64,000 nucleotides of DNA from Candidatus Competibacteraceae bacterium (GCA_016699715.1 CP065007.1:372001-436000); one strand, 5' to 3'; counted from the first letter of the stretch, positions 52,793 through 62,220 are shown. The notes: generated by a model from the letters alone, not told the origin. Program-made: numbers and translations.

Positions 52793-54451
52793 GTAGCCGT
52801 TCATTCCCCTCTACTCTACTGAGGTAAGGGGGCGAGAGGCAGTCCGGCGCGCCGGTCGGCGATGGCGCGTTCGAGAGTGCGCCAAGGGGAGTGGCCGCGC
52901 TGGCGGCAGGTATCGATGACGCTGGCGAGCAGAGCGAAGACCCGCGAGCCGACCGGGGTGCGGGTGCCCAGACTGATCTTGCGCGCGATCACCCAATGCC
53001 GCAGGGCGCGCTCGGCCTCGTTGTTCGTTAAGGGGTGTTTCGGGTACCGCAGTACCTGGAAGATGACGTCCCAGTCATTGAGCAACTCCACCGCCAAGGC
53101 GTGGGTTTTAGCGTGGTCGCTCCCTTGCTGCCGCTCGCAGGCGGCGCGCAACGCCGCCACCCGCGACGCGTGTTGAGTGGGCAAATCGACCGGGAGCGGG
53201 CCTTCGCGGGCGGCATACACCGCCGCCATCAAGGCTTGTAAAGTATCCAGGACGATCCGGCCGAAGACGCGGGCTTCGCGGTCACAACTCTCGGCCAAGC
53301 CTCGCGCCTTGCGAATCAGGTGCGCCCAACAGCGCAACCGGTGCGGGTAGTCGCGGTAGGCCATCCAGCCATCGCTCATCAGCCAGCCGCTAAAACCGTC
53401 CAGCACGTTTTCGACTAACTCTTTGCCTCGCCCGGCCACGTAATACAGCGTCACGGTTAACGACCGGAATACCCACAGCCACAGGGTCTGGCCGTGTTCG
53501 GGCCAGGAGGTTTCGTCGGCGTGCAGCAGGGCGCTGTCCAGAACCGCCTGGACGAGTTCGTCTTCCGCCGGGGCCACGGCCGCGCCGGCTTCGTGGAGCG
53601 TTCGATGGATCGTGCCGGTACTGAGCTTCAGGCCCAGCCACTCGTCCAGGAATTCGCGAATCCGTGCCCGCGACAGCCGAAACCGCAGGGCCAGCGCCAC
53701 GATCAGCGCCGCCAACCCCGGCCCCACCAAGCGCCATTCGCTGAGTTCAATCCCCGCCAGCAGTGGGTCCACCACGCCCTGGCCGGCCACGGCCCGGGTC
53801 CGATGGCCACAGGCGCAGGGGGCTTCGTAGTAGCGATGGTCCACTACCCACAGCGTCAACCCCGGTCGCGCTGGATCGTCCCAGCGCAGGTCGACCGCCT
53901 GAAACCCGGTGTAGGCCACCGCGCCCACCGGGTCCAGCGGCCGGCCACAACCGGCGCAGGTGTCGGGGTAATGGGCCTGTTCGGCATTCGCCTGGAACAC
54001 CTGAGTCCGGCCAATCCCCGGCGCCCCCGGCTGCTTACCCGGTTTACGGGCTGGTTTCGCGTCCGCCGGTTTCGCCTCGGCCGACGGCGGTTCCGCCGGC
54101 GCCGGCTTCGCGTCCGCCGGCGCCGACTCGGGTCCATCGTCCGCCGCATCGGCGGCATCCGATTCCGGCCCGCCACCCGGTCGGTCCCACGGCACCCGAC
54201 TGCTCGGCGGCCGCGAACTGTTGTCCGGTCCCTGGTTCAGCCGGTCCAGCGCCTCCTTCAAATCGTCCAGCAGCTTGCCCGACAGCGCACGCACCTCGGC
54301 CTCCCCAGCGAATCCAGGTAGGCTTGGTCTAATTGGCGCAGGCTATGTTGGCTTAGGTGCATGGCGGTTGATCGTGGGGCCGGACTCTAGTTTTCCATAC
54401 CTACTCCCCGAGGGGAAGTCAGCCGTTACCGGGAGGGGTGTGAAGAGTTAC
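52793..54451 (-). mobile_element. IS66-family insertion sequence (single-ORF, ISBst12-like), 1659 bp
   Basis: The left end starts GTAGCCGTTCATTCCCCTC (52793-52811). The right end read inward starts GTAACTCTTCACACCCCTC (54451-54433). The two ends match at 14 of 19 positions. Both ends are flanked by the 8-bp duplication ATATTTCC. It carries one transposase gene and no tnpA or tnpB, as in the ISBst12 subgroup of IS66. A further CCCCTC-bearing copy of the end sequence lies at 54410-54429 and may be a subterminal site. Perfect duplication suggests a fairly recent insertion. Confidence 0.92.
52816..54294 (-). CDS. IS66-family transposase (5' end apparently frameshifted)
   Basis: 492 residues from a GTG at 54294. 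A charged Ala/Pro/Asp-rich region follows SSRPPSSRVPWDRP (about 25-85), then a zinc-finger part (CAGCGRPLD, APCACGHRT), and the DDE domain with ALLHADETSW, WLMSDGWMAY and the Glu in LTNNEAERALRHW. The expected N-terminal coiled coil is found in another frame, starting at ATG 54362 (MHLSQHSLRQLDQAYLDSLG) and joining GEAEVRALSGKLL if one base were added at the four-C run 54303-54306. So the gene looks one base short, or uses recoding. Without the first part the protein may not be active. Confidence 0.88.
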   Translation of the reverse strand: MRALSGKLLDDLKEALDRLNQGPDNSSRPPSSRVPWDRPGGGPESDAADAADDGPESAPADAKPAPAEPPSAEAKPADAKPARKPGKQPGAPGIGRTQVFQANAEQAHYPDTCAGCGRPLDPVGAVAYTGFQAVDLRWDDPARPGLTLWVVDHRYYEAPCACGHRTRAVAGQGVVDPLLAGIELSEWRLVGPGLAALIVALALRFRLSRARIREFLDEWLGLKLSTGTIHRTLHEAGAAVAPAEDELVQAVLDSALLHADETSWPEHGQTLWLWVFRSLTVTLYYVAGRGKELVENVLDGFSGWLMSDGWMAYRDYPHRLRCWAHLIRKARGLAESCDREARVFGRIVLDTLQALMAAVYAAREGPLPVDLPTQHASRVAALRAACERQQGSDHAKTHALAVELLNDWDVIFQVLRYPKHPLTNNEAERALRHWVIARKISLGTRTPVGSRVFALLASVIDTCRQRGHSPWRTLERAIADRRAGLPLAPLPQ

Positions 54452-54459
54452 ATATTTCC
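54452..54459. repeat. Right target-site duplication of the IS66-type element
   Basis: Second copy of ATATTTCC, 48 bases before the pilM start. Confidence 0.9.
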
Positions 54460-54507
54460 AAGGTACAGGTTTGATTCATTCAATCAGATCAGTTGAGGAA
54501 GCGTAAC

Positions 54508-55611
54508 TTGGCTCTGTTCAAGCGTAAAGAATCTATTCTGGGCATCGACATTAGCTCCTCGTCAATCAAGTTGATCGAGTTGAGCCGTTCCGGGTCACGG
54601 TTCCGGGTTGAGGCCTTCGCTGTCGAACCGCTGGGCGAGGGGATGATGGAGGACCGCAACCCCGCCGATCCTGATGCAATGGGAGAGGCGATCAAGCGGG
54701 CCTGCCGCAGATCGGGTACCCGCTTGCGCCGCGCGGCCGTCGCCGTGCCTACCTCCAGCGTAATCACGCGTACCATACCGATGCCGGCGGAATTCAAGGA
54801 AAGCGATGTCGAGGTTAATGTTTCAATCGAGGCGGCTCAGTATATCCCGTACCCCGTCGAGGAAATCTATCTGGATTTTGAGATGAAGGGTCCGTCCCAG
54901 GCCAGCAGCGAAATGCAGGATGTCATGTTGGTGGCCACTCGTAAGGAGAACGTGGATACTCGGGAAGCCGCGCTCAAGAATGCGGGTTTGGTTCCGGTGG
55001 TCGTGGATATCGAGGCTTATGCCTTGGAAAACACATTCCGCCTACTGATGGAGGGCTTGCCCAAGGCTGGCGGCGATGGATCACTCAACCTGGATAAGCC
55101 GCGGGAAGGGTTGACCGCGCTGATCGATATCGGTGCCACCATCACTAATTTGTACATCTTGCGACAGAATTGCGTTATTTTTACTCGCGAGCAGGGTTTC
55201 GGTTGCGACCAACTCACCCTTCGGATCGCCGAAACCTATGGCCTGTCCCGGGAGCAGGCTGAACAGGCCAAGCGCTCCGCCGATCCGGTGGCCGAGGATT
55301 TTGCCACGGCCGTTCAAGAACCTTTCAAGCACATGCTGGCTGAGCAGATTGGGCACGGCTTGCAGTTCTTTTTTTCCTCCGACCAATATGCTTCGGGCCG
55401 CTATAATGTAGATACTATCGTCCTGGTGGGAGGCGGTGCCATGATCGCGGGTTTGGACCGGGTGTTGGCGGACGTGCTGGGCATCGCCACGGTGGTTGCC
55501 AACCCCTTCAAGAACATGGGTAGCGCCACCAAGGTGAACAGTAGCGCCTTATTGCGTGACGCACCCATGCTGGCGGTTGCCGGTGGGCTGGCCCTGAGGA
55601 GCTTCGACTGA
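54508..55611 (+). CDS. pilM: Type IV pilus assembly protein PilM
   Basis: 367 residues from TTG 54508, with AGGA nine bases upstream; a TTG at 54493 would add five residues. The actin-like fold shows ILGIDISSSSIKLIELSRSG, then DVEVNVSIEAAQYIPYPVEE and LTALIDIGATITNLYIL. PilM is cytoplasmic and binds the PilN N-terminus, linking the inner-membrane motor to the alignment complex PilNOPQ. The IS66 insertion ends 56 bases before the start (48 beyond the duplication), so the native promoter is probably displaced. pilM-N-O-P-Q overlap or nearly touch and form one operon. Confidence 0.96.
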   Translation: MALFKRKESILGIDISSSSIKLIELSRSGSRFRVEAFAVEPLGEGMMEDRNPADPDAMGEAIKRACRRSGTRLRRAAVAVPTSSVITRTIPMPAEFKESDVEVNVSIEAAQYIPYPVEEIYLDFEMKGPSQASSEMQDVMLVATRKENVDTREAALKNAGLVPVVVDIEAYALENTFRLLMEGLPKAGGDGSLNLDKPREGLTALIDIGATITNLYILRQNCVIFTREQGFGCDQLTLRIAETYGLSREQAEQAKRSADPVAEDFATAVQEPFKHMLAEQIGHGLQFFFSSDQYASGRYNVDTIVLVGGGAMIAGLDRVLADVLGIATVVANPFKNMGSATKVNSSALLRDAPMLAVAGGLALRSFD

Positions 55612-55612
55612 C

Positions 55613-56185
55613 ATGACGCGCATCAATTTGCTGCCTTGGCGCGAGGCGCGCCGTGCTCAGCGACAGCGCGAGTTGGTCGCAATGCTGGTCGCGGCGGCGC
55701 TGGTTGCCGCCGGCAGCGTGTTTCTGGTGCAAACGGAAATCGCCAACCGCATTGAGTACCAACAAGAGCGCAACAACTATCTGCGTGGTGAGTTGGCCCG
55801 ACTCAAGAAAGCCGCCGAGGAGATCCAGGCGTTACAACAAACCCGGAACCGGTTGGTTGAGCGCCTTAACGTCATCCAGAAATTGCAGGCCAGCCGTCCC
55901 GGTATGGTGCGGATGCTGGATGAGCTGGTCCGGCTGGTTCCTCAGGATATCTACCTGACCGCTTTCAAGACCACCAGCAATCAGGTGACTCTCAGCGGCA
56001 CTGCTCGCTCCGACCTGATTATTTCCGAATTCATGCGTGACATTCGGGATGTCAAGCTGTTTGGCGAGCCAGTCTTGCAAGTTATTCAGACCAAGAATTT
56101 GAATAATGTGCAAGCGAGAGTGTTCGAGCTGGTCGTTCCGCTGAAACTGGATGCGGAGAAGGCGGATACAGGGGGTAAGACATGA
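55613..56185 (+). CDS. pilN: Type IV pilus assembly protein PilN
   Basis: 190 residues. The cytoplasmic PilM-binding motif TRINLLPWREARR opens the protein, one membrane helix follows (AMLVAAALVAAGSVFLV), then a coiled coil (LRGELARLKKAAEEIQAL) and a ferredoxin-like periplasmic domain. It pairs with PilO. Start one base after pilM; its stop overlaps pilO by four bases. Confidence 0.95.
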   Translation: MTRINLLPWREARRAQRQRELVAMLVAAALVAAGSVFLVQTEIANRIEYQQERNNYLRGELARLKKAAEEIQALQQTRNRLVERLNVIQKLQASRPGMVRMLDELVRLVPQDIYLTAFKTTSNQVTLSGTARSDLIISEFMRDIRDVKLFGEPVLQVIQTKNLNNVQARVFELVVPLKLDAEKADTGGKT

Positions 56186-56850
56186 ATCTGTCGGAGATCA
56201 ACCTCAACGACTTCGACCTGCGGGAAGCTGGCGATTGGCCCTGGGTCGGCAAGATCGTGCTGGTCGTTCTGGTCATCGCCGCCGTGCTGGGAGCGGGGTA
56301 CTACTTCTTTACCAGCGACCGCCTGGAAGAACTGGATCGGGTGACCCGCGAGGAGCAGCAACTGCGGCAGGAGTTTATTGAAAAGCAGCGGGTTGCGGCC
56401 AATCTGGAATCGTTTCGGGCGCAGCTTAAGCAGATGGAGGCCGAGCTGGAAGTCATGTTGCGGCAGTTGCCGACCGGTACGGAGATGCCTGATCTGCTGG
56501 AGGATGTGTCCAACACCGGCAAGAAAAACGGTCTGGACTTCGAGCTATTCAAGCCCGAGGCCGAACAGCCTCGGGATTTTTATGCGGCTAAGCCGATTAC
56601 CATCAAGGCGCAGGGAACTTATCATCAGTTCGGCGCGTTCGTCAGCGGGGTTGCGGCGCTGTCGCGGATCGTGACTCTGGAAAACGCGACGCTGACCAGC
56701 ACCAGCGGCAATGCGGTAAAAGACGGCAAGAAGGTGGGCAATGCGGAACCCCTCAACATCCAGGCCACCTTGCAGACGTATCGCTATATGGATGAAGCCG
56801 ATGCGCCGGCTGCGGGTCGGCAAAAAGATAGGAGGGCCGGCAGAAAATGA
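56182..56850 (+). CDS. pilO: Type IV pilus assembly protein PilO
   Basis: 222 residues. A short cytoplasmic start, one membrane helix (WVGKIVLVVLVIAAVLGAGY), a coiled coil (LEELDRVTREEQQLRQEFIE) and a ferredoxin-like domain (YHQFGAFVSGVAALSRIVTL). It forms the PilNO heterodimer in the periplasm. Both ends overlap the neighbouring genes by four bases. Confidence 0.94.
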   Translation: MNLSEINLNDFDLREAGDWPWVGKIVLVVLVIAAVLGAGYYFFTSDRLEELDRVTREEQQLRQEFIEKQRVAANLESFRAQLKQMEAELEVMLRQLPTGTEMPDLLEDVSNTGKKNGLDFELFKPEAEQPRDFYAAKPITIKAQGTYHQFGAFVSGVAALSRIVTLENATLTSTSGNAVKDGKKVGNAEPLNIQATLQTYRYMDEADAPAAGRQKDRRAGRK

Positions 56851-57437
56851 ACGCATGCCTTTTTCCGGGTTTTGCCGCAGCCATCCGGGTCGTTTCATTG
56901 CTGGTTGCGGCATTGGCCGTGCTGGCGGGGTGCGCGCAGCGCGATATGACCGACTTGCAGCGGTTCGTTGAGACCACCAAACGCACCACGCCGGTGAAGA
57001 AGCCCGACCCTCCGCCGGAAATTAAGCCCTATACACCGTTTGCCTACACCGCGCAGGGCATCAAGGATCCATTCGTCGTGGCGCCGTTCGCTCAGGAGGA
57101 GGAGCTTGAGCTGACGCAGGCGCTGGCGGCCCAGCAAAATGGCAGCTACACCGGTGTGCGGCCCGATCCCAATCGGGTGCGTGAGGAACTGGAAAAATAC
57201 TCGTTAGGCTCGCTTAAGATGATGGGTACTTTTCGCATGGGGGGTAACAACGAGTTATGGGCGCTGATCCTGGCGCCCGATGGTGTCGTGCACCGGGTGC
57301 AGAATAATAATTACCTGGGGACCAACCACGGCAAGATTGTCGACATCACGGAGCAGCGGTTAGATTTGCGGGAGATCGTTCCGGATGGACCCGGGCGCTG
57401 GCAGGAACGGGATGCGTTTCTGTCGCTTACCCAATGA
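56847..57437 (+). CDS. pilP: Type IV pilus lipoprotein PilP
   Basis: 196 residues. The lipoprotein signal ends AVLAGC, followed by QRDMTDLQRFVETTK and a Pro-rich linker (VKKPDPPPEIKPYTPFAY). The HR-like domain LGSLKMMGTFRMGGNNELWA to VQNNNYLGTNHGKIVDI matches PilP, which links PilNO to the secretin PilQ. Its Cys contrasts with the missing lipobox Cys in the surface protein gene after pilQ. Confidence 0.94.
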   Translation: MNACLFPGFAAAIRVVSLLVAALAVLAGCAQRDMTDLQRFVETTKRTTPVKKPDPPPEIKPYTPFAYTAQGIKDPFVVAPFAQEEELELTQALAAQQNGSYTGVRPDPNRVREELEKYSLGSLKMMGTFRMGGNNELWALILAPDGVVHRVQNNNYLGTNHGKIVDITEQRLDLREIVPDGPGRWQERDAFLSLTQ

Positions 57438-57453
57438 TCGAGGGGGAAGTGTC

Positions 57454-59688
57454 ATGACGAGCAGGTCCACGAGCGAAGGCCAACATGACCGGCGACCGGG
57501 CGGGGGATGGCTGTCGCCAATGTTGGCGGTTACGGCTTTTTTGATTGGGGGGATGCTGTGGGAGGGGACCGAGGCGTTGGCGGTTACCCCCGAACGGGAA
57601 CCGGTATTGCAAGCGGTGGATATCAGCCCGCTGGCTGGCAACCGTTTGCAACTTCGCTTCCGGCTTTCGGAAGTGCCCACACAGCCGCCGAGCACATTTA
57701 CCATCAACGAGCCCGCGCGCATCGTGTTGGATTTTCTGAATACCCGCAACGGCCTGAATACACGGCAGCAATCCATCAATGTCGGCGTTGCCGATCGGAT
57801 CAGCGTGCTGGAAGGGTCCGACCGGACCCGTGCCTCACTGAATCTGGCGCGGCTGGTGCCCTATAAGGTGCAGATGCAGGGCAACGTCGTGTTATTGACG
57901 TTGGAGAACGCGGGAGCGAGCGCCGCGAAAACCCCGGCACCCACCCCAACGGCGTCGGTGGCGGCGGCCGCCTCATCGCGGCGCGACGCGGCGCCGGTTG
58001 CGACGCAGCGCAGCAATGTCAGCGATGTCAGCTTCCGGCGCGGTCCGGGCGGGCAGGGCGTGATTACGGTCAAGCTGTCGAATCCAGGTATCCCGGTGGA
58101 CGTGCGGCAGGAAGGCAATCAGATCATCGCCGATTTCCAGGGGGCGACTTTGAAAAAAGGCCAGCAGCGACGTCTGGATGTCACTGATTTCGCCACGCCG
58201 GTCACGATCGTGGAGGCGCTGAATCAGGGTAATAACGCCCGCTTGAGCATTCTGCCCAGCCCGCCGTTCGAGTATCTGGCCTATCAGGCCAATGATTTAT
58301 ATGTGATTGAGGTGCGCCCGCCGCAGAAATCCGCGGAGGAAGAAGAAAAGGAGGCGATGCTCGATCCGTCCAAGAAGAAGTACAAGGGCGACCTGCTGTC
58401 GCTGAATTTCCAGGATATCGAGGTGCGGGCGATCCTGCAGATTCTGGCGGATTTTACTGGATTGAACATTGTGGTCAGCGACAGCGTGAAGGGCAACCTG
58501 ACGCTGCGCTTGCAGAACGTACCTTGGGACCAAGCGCTGGATATCATCCTGCGCACCAAAGGCTTGGCCATGCGCCAGAACGGCAATGTGGTTTTCATCG
58601 CCCCGACCGAAGAAATCGCGGCCCGCGAAAAACTGGATCTGGAATCGCGCAAGACGGTGCAGGAGTTGATCCCGTTGCGAACCGAGATTATTCAGGTGAA
58701 TTATGCCAAGGCGGCGGAGCTGGCGGCCCTGCTCAAGCAGGCCGGCGAAAAGGGACAAACCATGTTATCGCCGCGTGGGGATGTGGTGTTTGACGAGCGC
58801 ACCAATTCCCTGATCGTCAAGGATGTGCCCGACAAGCTGGGAGAGATCCGCGATCTGGTGAGCAAACTGGACGTGCCGACCCGGCAGGTGATGATCGACT
58901 CGCGAGTGGTGATCGCCAGTGATGACTTCAGTCGCGATCTGGGCGTTCGCTTTGGCGTGACCGGTGTTAATCAAGGCGGTAGCAGCGTGAATACGCTGAG
59001 CGGCAGCCTGCAGGGCACTAATACCATGGTCGGTAGCGCGGTGGATAATTTGATCAACACTGGCCAGCCTTTCCCGGTGACGGTGCCGGATCTCGATCAG
59101 CGCTTGGGAGTGAATTTCCCGGTGGCGGGGCCGAGGTTGGCACTTTCGATTTTGGGGGCGGATTATCTGGTGGATTTGGAACTGTCGGCGCTACAGGTCG
59201 AAGGCAAGGGTGAAATCATTTCCAATCCCCGGGTGGTGACCGCCGATTTGAAGAAGGCCACTGTTTTGCAAGGCCGGCAAATCCCTTACTCGACGGTCAG
59301 CCAGGAGGGAACCAATGTGGAATTCAAGGATGCTTTCCTGAAATTGGAGGTGACACCTCAAATCACGCCGGATGATCGCGTCCGTATGAATCTTAAGGTT
59401 TCCAAGGACGAGCAGGGTGCCACCGTGGCGACCGCGACCGGGCCGCAGGTCAGCATCGATAAGCGTGAAGTCGAAACGGAAGTCATGGTGAATAACGGTG
59501 AAACCGTGGTGTTGGGCGGTGTTTTCGAGCAAACCAAGCGTGATGATGTCAGTAAAGTGCCTCTGTTGGGGGATATTCCTTTGTTGGGATACCTGTTCCG
59601 GACTACGGGTAAGAGCAATACCAAGCGCGAATTGCTGATCTTCGTGACACCGCAGATCTTGAAGAACGGCGCGTTGGCTGAACGTTAA
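57454..59688 (+). CDS. pilQ: Type IV pilus secretin PilQ
   Basis: 744 residues from ATG 57454 (GGGGGAAG upstream). After a signal peptide come two AMIN domains that bind peptidoglycan (about 40-130 and 185-290), an STN/N0 domain (YKGDLLSLNFQDIEVRAILQ, about 310), an N1 domain, and the secretin beta-barrel with VPLLGDIPLLGYLFRTTG near the end. It forms the outer-membrane pore for the pilus. aroK and aroB, which usually follow pilQ, are not present; instead a large Ig-like protein gene follows at 43 bases. Confidence 0.96.
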   Translation: MTSRSTSEGQHDRRPGGGWLSPMLAVTAFLIGGMLWEGTEALAVTPEREPVLQAVDISPLAGNRLQLRFRLSEVPTQPPSTFTINEPARIVLDFLNTRNGLNTRQQSINVGVADRISVLEGSDRTRASLNLARLVPYKVQMQGNVVLLTLENAGASAAKTPAPTPTASVAAAASSRRDAAPVATQRSNVSDVSFRRGPGGQGVITVKLSNPGIPVDVRQEGNQIIADFQGATLKKGQQRRLDVTDFATPVTIVEALNQGNNARLSILPSPPFEYLAYQANDLYVIEVRPPQKSAEEEEKEAMLDPSKKKYKGDLLSLNFQDIEVRAILQILADFTGLNIVVSDSVKGNLTLRLQNVPWDQALDIILRTKGLAMRQNGNVVFIAPTEEIAAREKLDLESRKTVQELIPLRTEIIQVNYAKAAELAALLKQAGEKGQTMLSPRGDVVFDERTNSLIVKDVPDKLGEIRDLVSKLDVPTRQVMIDSRVVIASDDFSRDLGVRFGVTGVNQGGSSVNTLSGSLQGTNTMVGSAVDNLINTGQPFPVTVPDLDQRLGVNFPVAGPRLALSILGADYLVDLELSALQVEGKGEIISNPRVVTADLKKATVLQGRQIPYSTVSQEGTNVEFKDAFLKLEVTPQITPDDRVRMNLKVSKDEQGATVATATGPQVSIDKREVETEVMVNNGETVVLGGVFEQTKRDDVSKVPLLGDIPLLGYLFRTTGKSNTKRELLIFVTPQILKNGALAER

Positions 59689-59730
59689 AGATCCAAAGAA
59701 CAACATAATTTCATCGCGGGGGGATAAGCC

Positions 59731-62220
59731 ATGCGATCACTGAGACGATTGACGGGGTTTGCAGAATTGCTGTTGCTGGCCGTGGTATTGGTCGGTTGGG
59801 GGGGTAGCAGCGATGCTATTCGTTTCGATGGCAGTGGCGGTGGTGGGTTTACCGGCGGCGGGTTTACTGGGCGGGCGCCGATTACCGTTGGGATGACCGC
59901 CGATAAGACCACGCTGCCGGTGAATATCCTAAATGCCGGGCCGTCTATTGGTAATCCCTATACGAATACGGTGACTGTTCAGGTGATGCAGAACGGTAAA
60001 TTGTTCGCAGCACCTCTTATTAATGTTGCTATTGCGTCGGGTCTTTCCAGTGGTGCTTTGTACTATCTAGACGGTGATTCGGAGCACGAGCAATGCCCTA
60101 CGGGAGCTACTTGTCCTCCCACTGCTACGGTTCCCATCGCTTTTCGAAACATAACATTCGAGGATACGCAGGGCATCGTAACATTTCACGTTAACGCTAC
60201 CAACATTCCGGGAACCATAGTGCTGGTCGCTTCGGCACAGGATCCTCAAACCGGGCAAGTTATCAGCGGTAATCTAACTATTACCGTGACCGGTGGTGGC
60301 GGCGGCGCAACGGGCGGTTTCCCTTCTGTGGTCAAGTTCGTCATGGATCCCGCGCTGGTTTATATCCGTGACAATCCTTCGGGTACAACCACCGTCACTC
60401 AGAACACGGTCAAGCAGTTCCAGGTTTTTGTGCTGGACGATTTTAGTCAGCCAATTAATCAGGGTGAAGGACATGCCTTACGGGTCGAGCTGTTGCCTAA
60501 CCGGCCGAATGGCGGTGAATGGTTGAGCACGACCGATGCCAACGGCAACCCGCAGGAGGGTACCAGCGTTCTGGCTAATTTGGTTGGTGGCGTGGCGACC
60601 TTGGTCTTGCATAGTGGCACCTTACCGGGAACGGTCTTGATCTCGGCCACCGCTGACCGCCGCGATAATAATGTGGATAACGGGATCGAGATGGGGATCA
60701 CCAATTACGCCATGGTATCGATCGGGACGGGTGAAATTAAATCACTGACCTTCACCGGGCCATTTGCCGATGCTGCTTTTGTGAGTGCGAACAACCTGAT
60801 CGCAGTGAATGGTCTTTGCCCCACTCAGCAGGCATGCGACTTTGTATGGGATGGCGTATATAACCGCATTATCTCGGTCATCGCCAGCGATCCCTTTGGG
60901 AACCCTCCGCCGGAAGGAACACCCATCACGTTCCGATTGATCGATTCGCCGTTAGATATGCTGGTGAATCGCTATCCTGATCAAGGGCATGGTCAGTTCG
61001 CCATTACGGGGTACAACGGTGACCCCCAGGAAGGAAGTTGGGAATTCTTCGCGCCCAATCGCACGGTACCCCGGGCTGTTGGAGATACCCTGAATCCATT
61101 CGTGGTGCCCAACGGTGTGTCGTATGCAGTGGCTGATCCTCTTTGCCTGCTAATGTTGCAGGACCCTGAAATCATCAATCCAAATCCGAGTACAATCAAC
61201 GCCCTGCCTGCGGAGGGTCGCTTGGAATATCATGTGGGTAGCCGGGTTATCACCGGGCGTAGCGGAAATATGTTGACCGTTAATACCCCGTTCAATCAAG
61301 TCAGTCAGAATGTTGGCGCCAATGTTTGGTACACGGTCGGTTGCCCGCCCCATAAGGGTAATGTGCTGAATATCGGCAATGGAATTGTCGGGAATGAAGT
61401 CATCGTTTTGACCGATGTTACTGGTAGGGCCAGTACCGTGATGAGCTACCCGGCTAGCCAAGTGGGGCGGCGCTTCATGGTAGCGGCCGAATCGAACGGT
61501 GGGAAGGTTGGTGCGGTGATGACCCATTGGTATCTGGGTAATCCGGATGGCAGCTTTTTAACCATAACGCAGCCGCCGCAATTGGCTCAGCAAGTAGCTG
61601 TTGTAGCGCCAATCGACCAAAATCCGCCGGCGCTGGTTACCGTCACTCAAGAAGTACCTTCCGGGATAGCCGTTGAGTTGCCCGTCACGTTGCAATTACT
61701 GGATGGCGGCGTCACCTCCGGAGGTGTATTAGTTCGCACTCCGATTCCGGGTGTGCCGATCGCGGTGCAAATTGTCATCAACGATCCATCCGAAGCAGCG
61801 GCGATTGCGGCGGAAGAAGCCGTGGTGAAGGCACAGGTAGCCTTGGATACCTTTGATGCATTGAATCCAGGCGTCTGTGATCTGATCGATGACGATGGCG
61901 ATCCGGACACCGCACCGGTGGAGCGAGATCCGGCGAAATGTGCTGAGCGAAAAGCGCTGGTGGTCACTTTGGATGCGGCAAAGATTGCAGCCGCCCAGGC
62001 ACGGGCGATTGCTAACCTGCACACGCCTACGGCGTCGGTGGTTCCGGCCACGCTAGCCAGTGGCGCGGGTGGGTACACCAATCTGGTGCTGCAAGTCAAC
62101 GACTTACCCACGGATGGCAGCGTAGACTTCTTCTTCTCTACCGTTGGCCCCGAGATTAGCAGCGAAACGCTTCAGATTACGGTGCAGCCGCCGCAGCCGG
62201 AAGCGGCTGCGACACAGTGA
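59731..62220 (+). CDS. Large Ig-like surface protein with a Trp in place of the lipobox Cys
   Basis: 829 residues. The N-terminus RRLTGFAELLLLAVVLVGWG is a typical lipoprotein signal, but the lipobox Cys is Trp23 (VGWGGSSDA, where VGCGGSSD is the usual form). The codon is TGG in a run of seven G, so one base change would restore Cys. The rest is beta-rich with bacterial Ig-like/Invasin-type modules (GTVLISATADRRDN, GASTVMSYPASQVGRRF-like strands) and a glycine-rich linker (FDGSGGGGFTGGGFTG). An Ala-rich helix with a calcium-like DDDGDPD stretch lies near residue 730. Homologues next to pilus genes are known in other gammaproteobacteria, but the role is unproven. A terminator follows. Confidence 0.75.
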   Translation: MRSLRRLTGFAELLLLAVVLVGWGGSSDAIRFDGSGGGGFTGGGFTGRAPITVGMTADKTTLPVNILNAGPSIGNPYTNTVTVQVMQNGKLFAAPLINVAIASGLSSGALYYLDGDSEHEQCPTGATCPPTATVPIAFRNITFEDTQGIVTFHVNATNIPGTIVLVASAQDPQTGQVISGNLTITVTGGGGGATGGFPSVVKFVMDPALVYIRDNPSGTTTVTQNTVKQFQVFVLDDFSQPINQGEGHALRVELLPNRPNGGEWLSTTDANGNPQEGTSVLANLVGGVATLVLHSGTLPGTVLISATADRRDNNVDNGIEMGITNYAMVSIGTGEIKSLTFTGPFADAAFVSANNLIAVNGLCPTQQACDFVWDGVYNRIISVIASDPFGNPPPEGTPITFRLIDSPLDMLVNRYPDQGHGQFAITGYNGDPQEGSWEFFAPNRTVPRAVGDTLNPFVVPNGVSYAVADPLCLLMLQDPEIINPNPSTINALPAEGRLEYHVGSRVITGRSGNMLTVNTPFNQVSQNVGANVWYTVGCPPHKGNVLNIGNGIVGNEVIVLTDVTGRASTVMSYPASQVGRRFMVAAESNGGKVGAVMTHWYLGNPDGSFLTITQPPQLAQQVAVVAPIDQNPPALVTVTQEVPSGIAVELPVTLQLLDGGVTSGGVLVRTPIPGVPIAVQIVINDPSEAAAIAAEEAVVKAQVALDTFDALNPGVCDLIDDDGDPDTAPVERDPAKCAERKALVVTLDAAKIAAAQARAIANLHTPTASVVPATLASGAGGYTNLVLQVNDLPTDGSVDFFFSTVGPEISSETLQITVQPPQPEAAATQ

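Noticed and set aside
54410..54429. Inner GAGGGGAAGTCAGCCGTTAC as the right end of the IS66 element
   Set aside because: It pairs with the left end, but the target duplication is found only 22 bases further out, so the true end is 54451.
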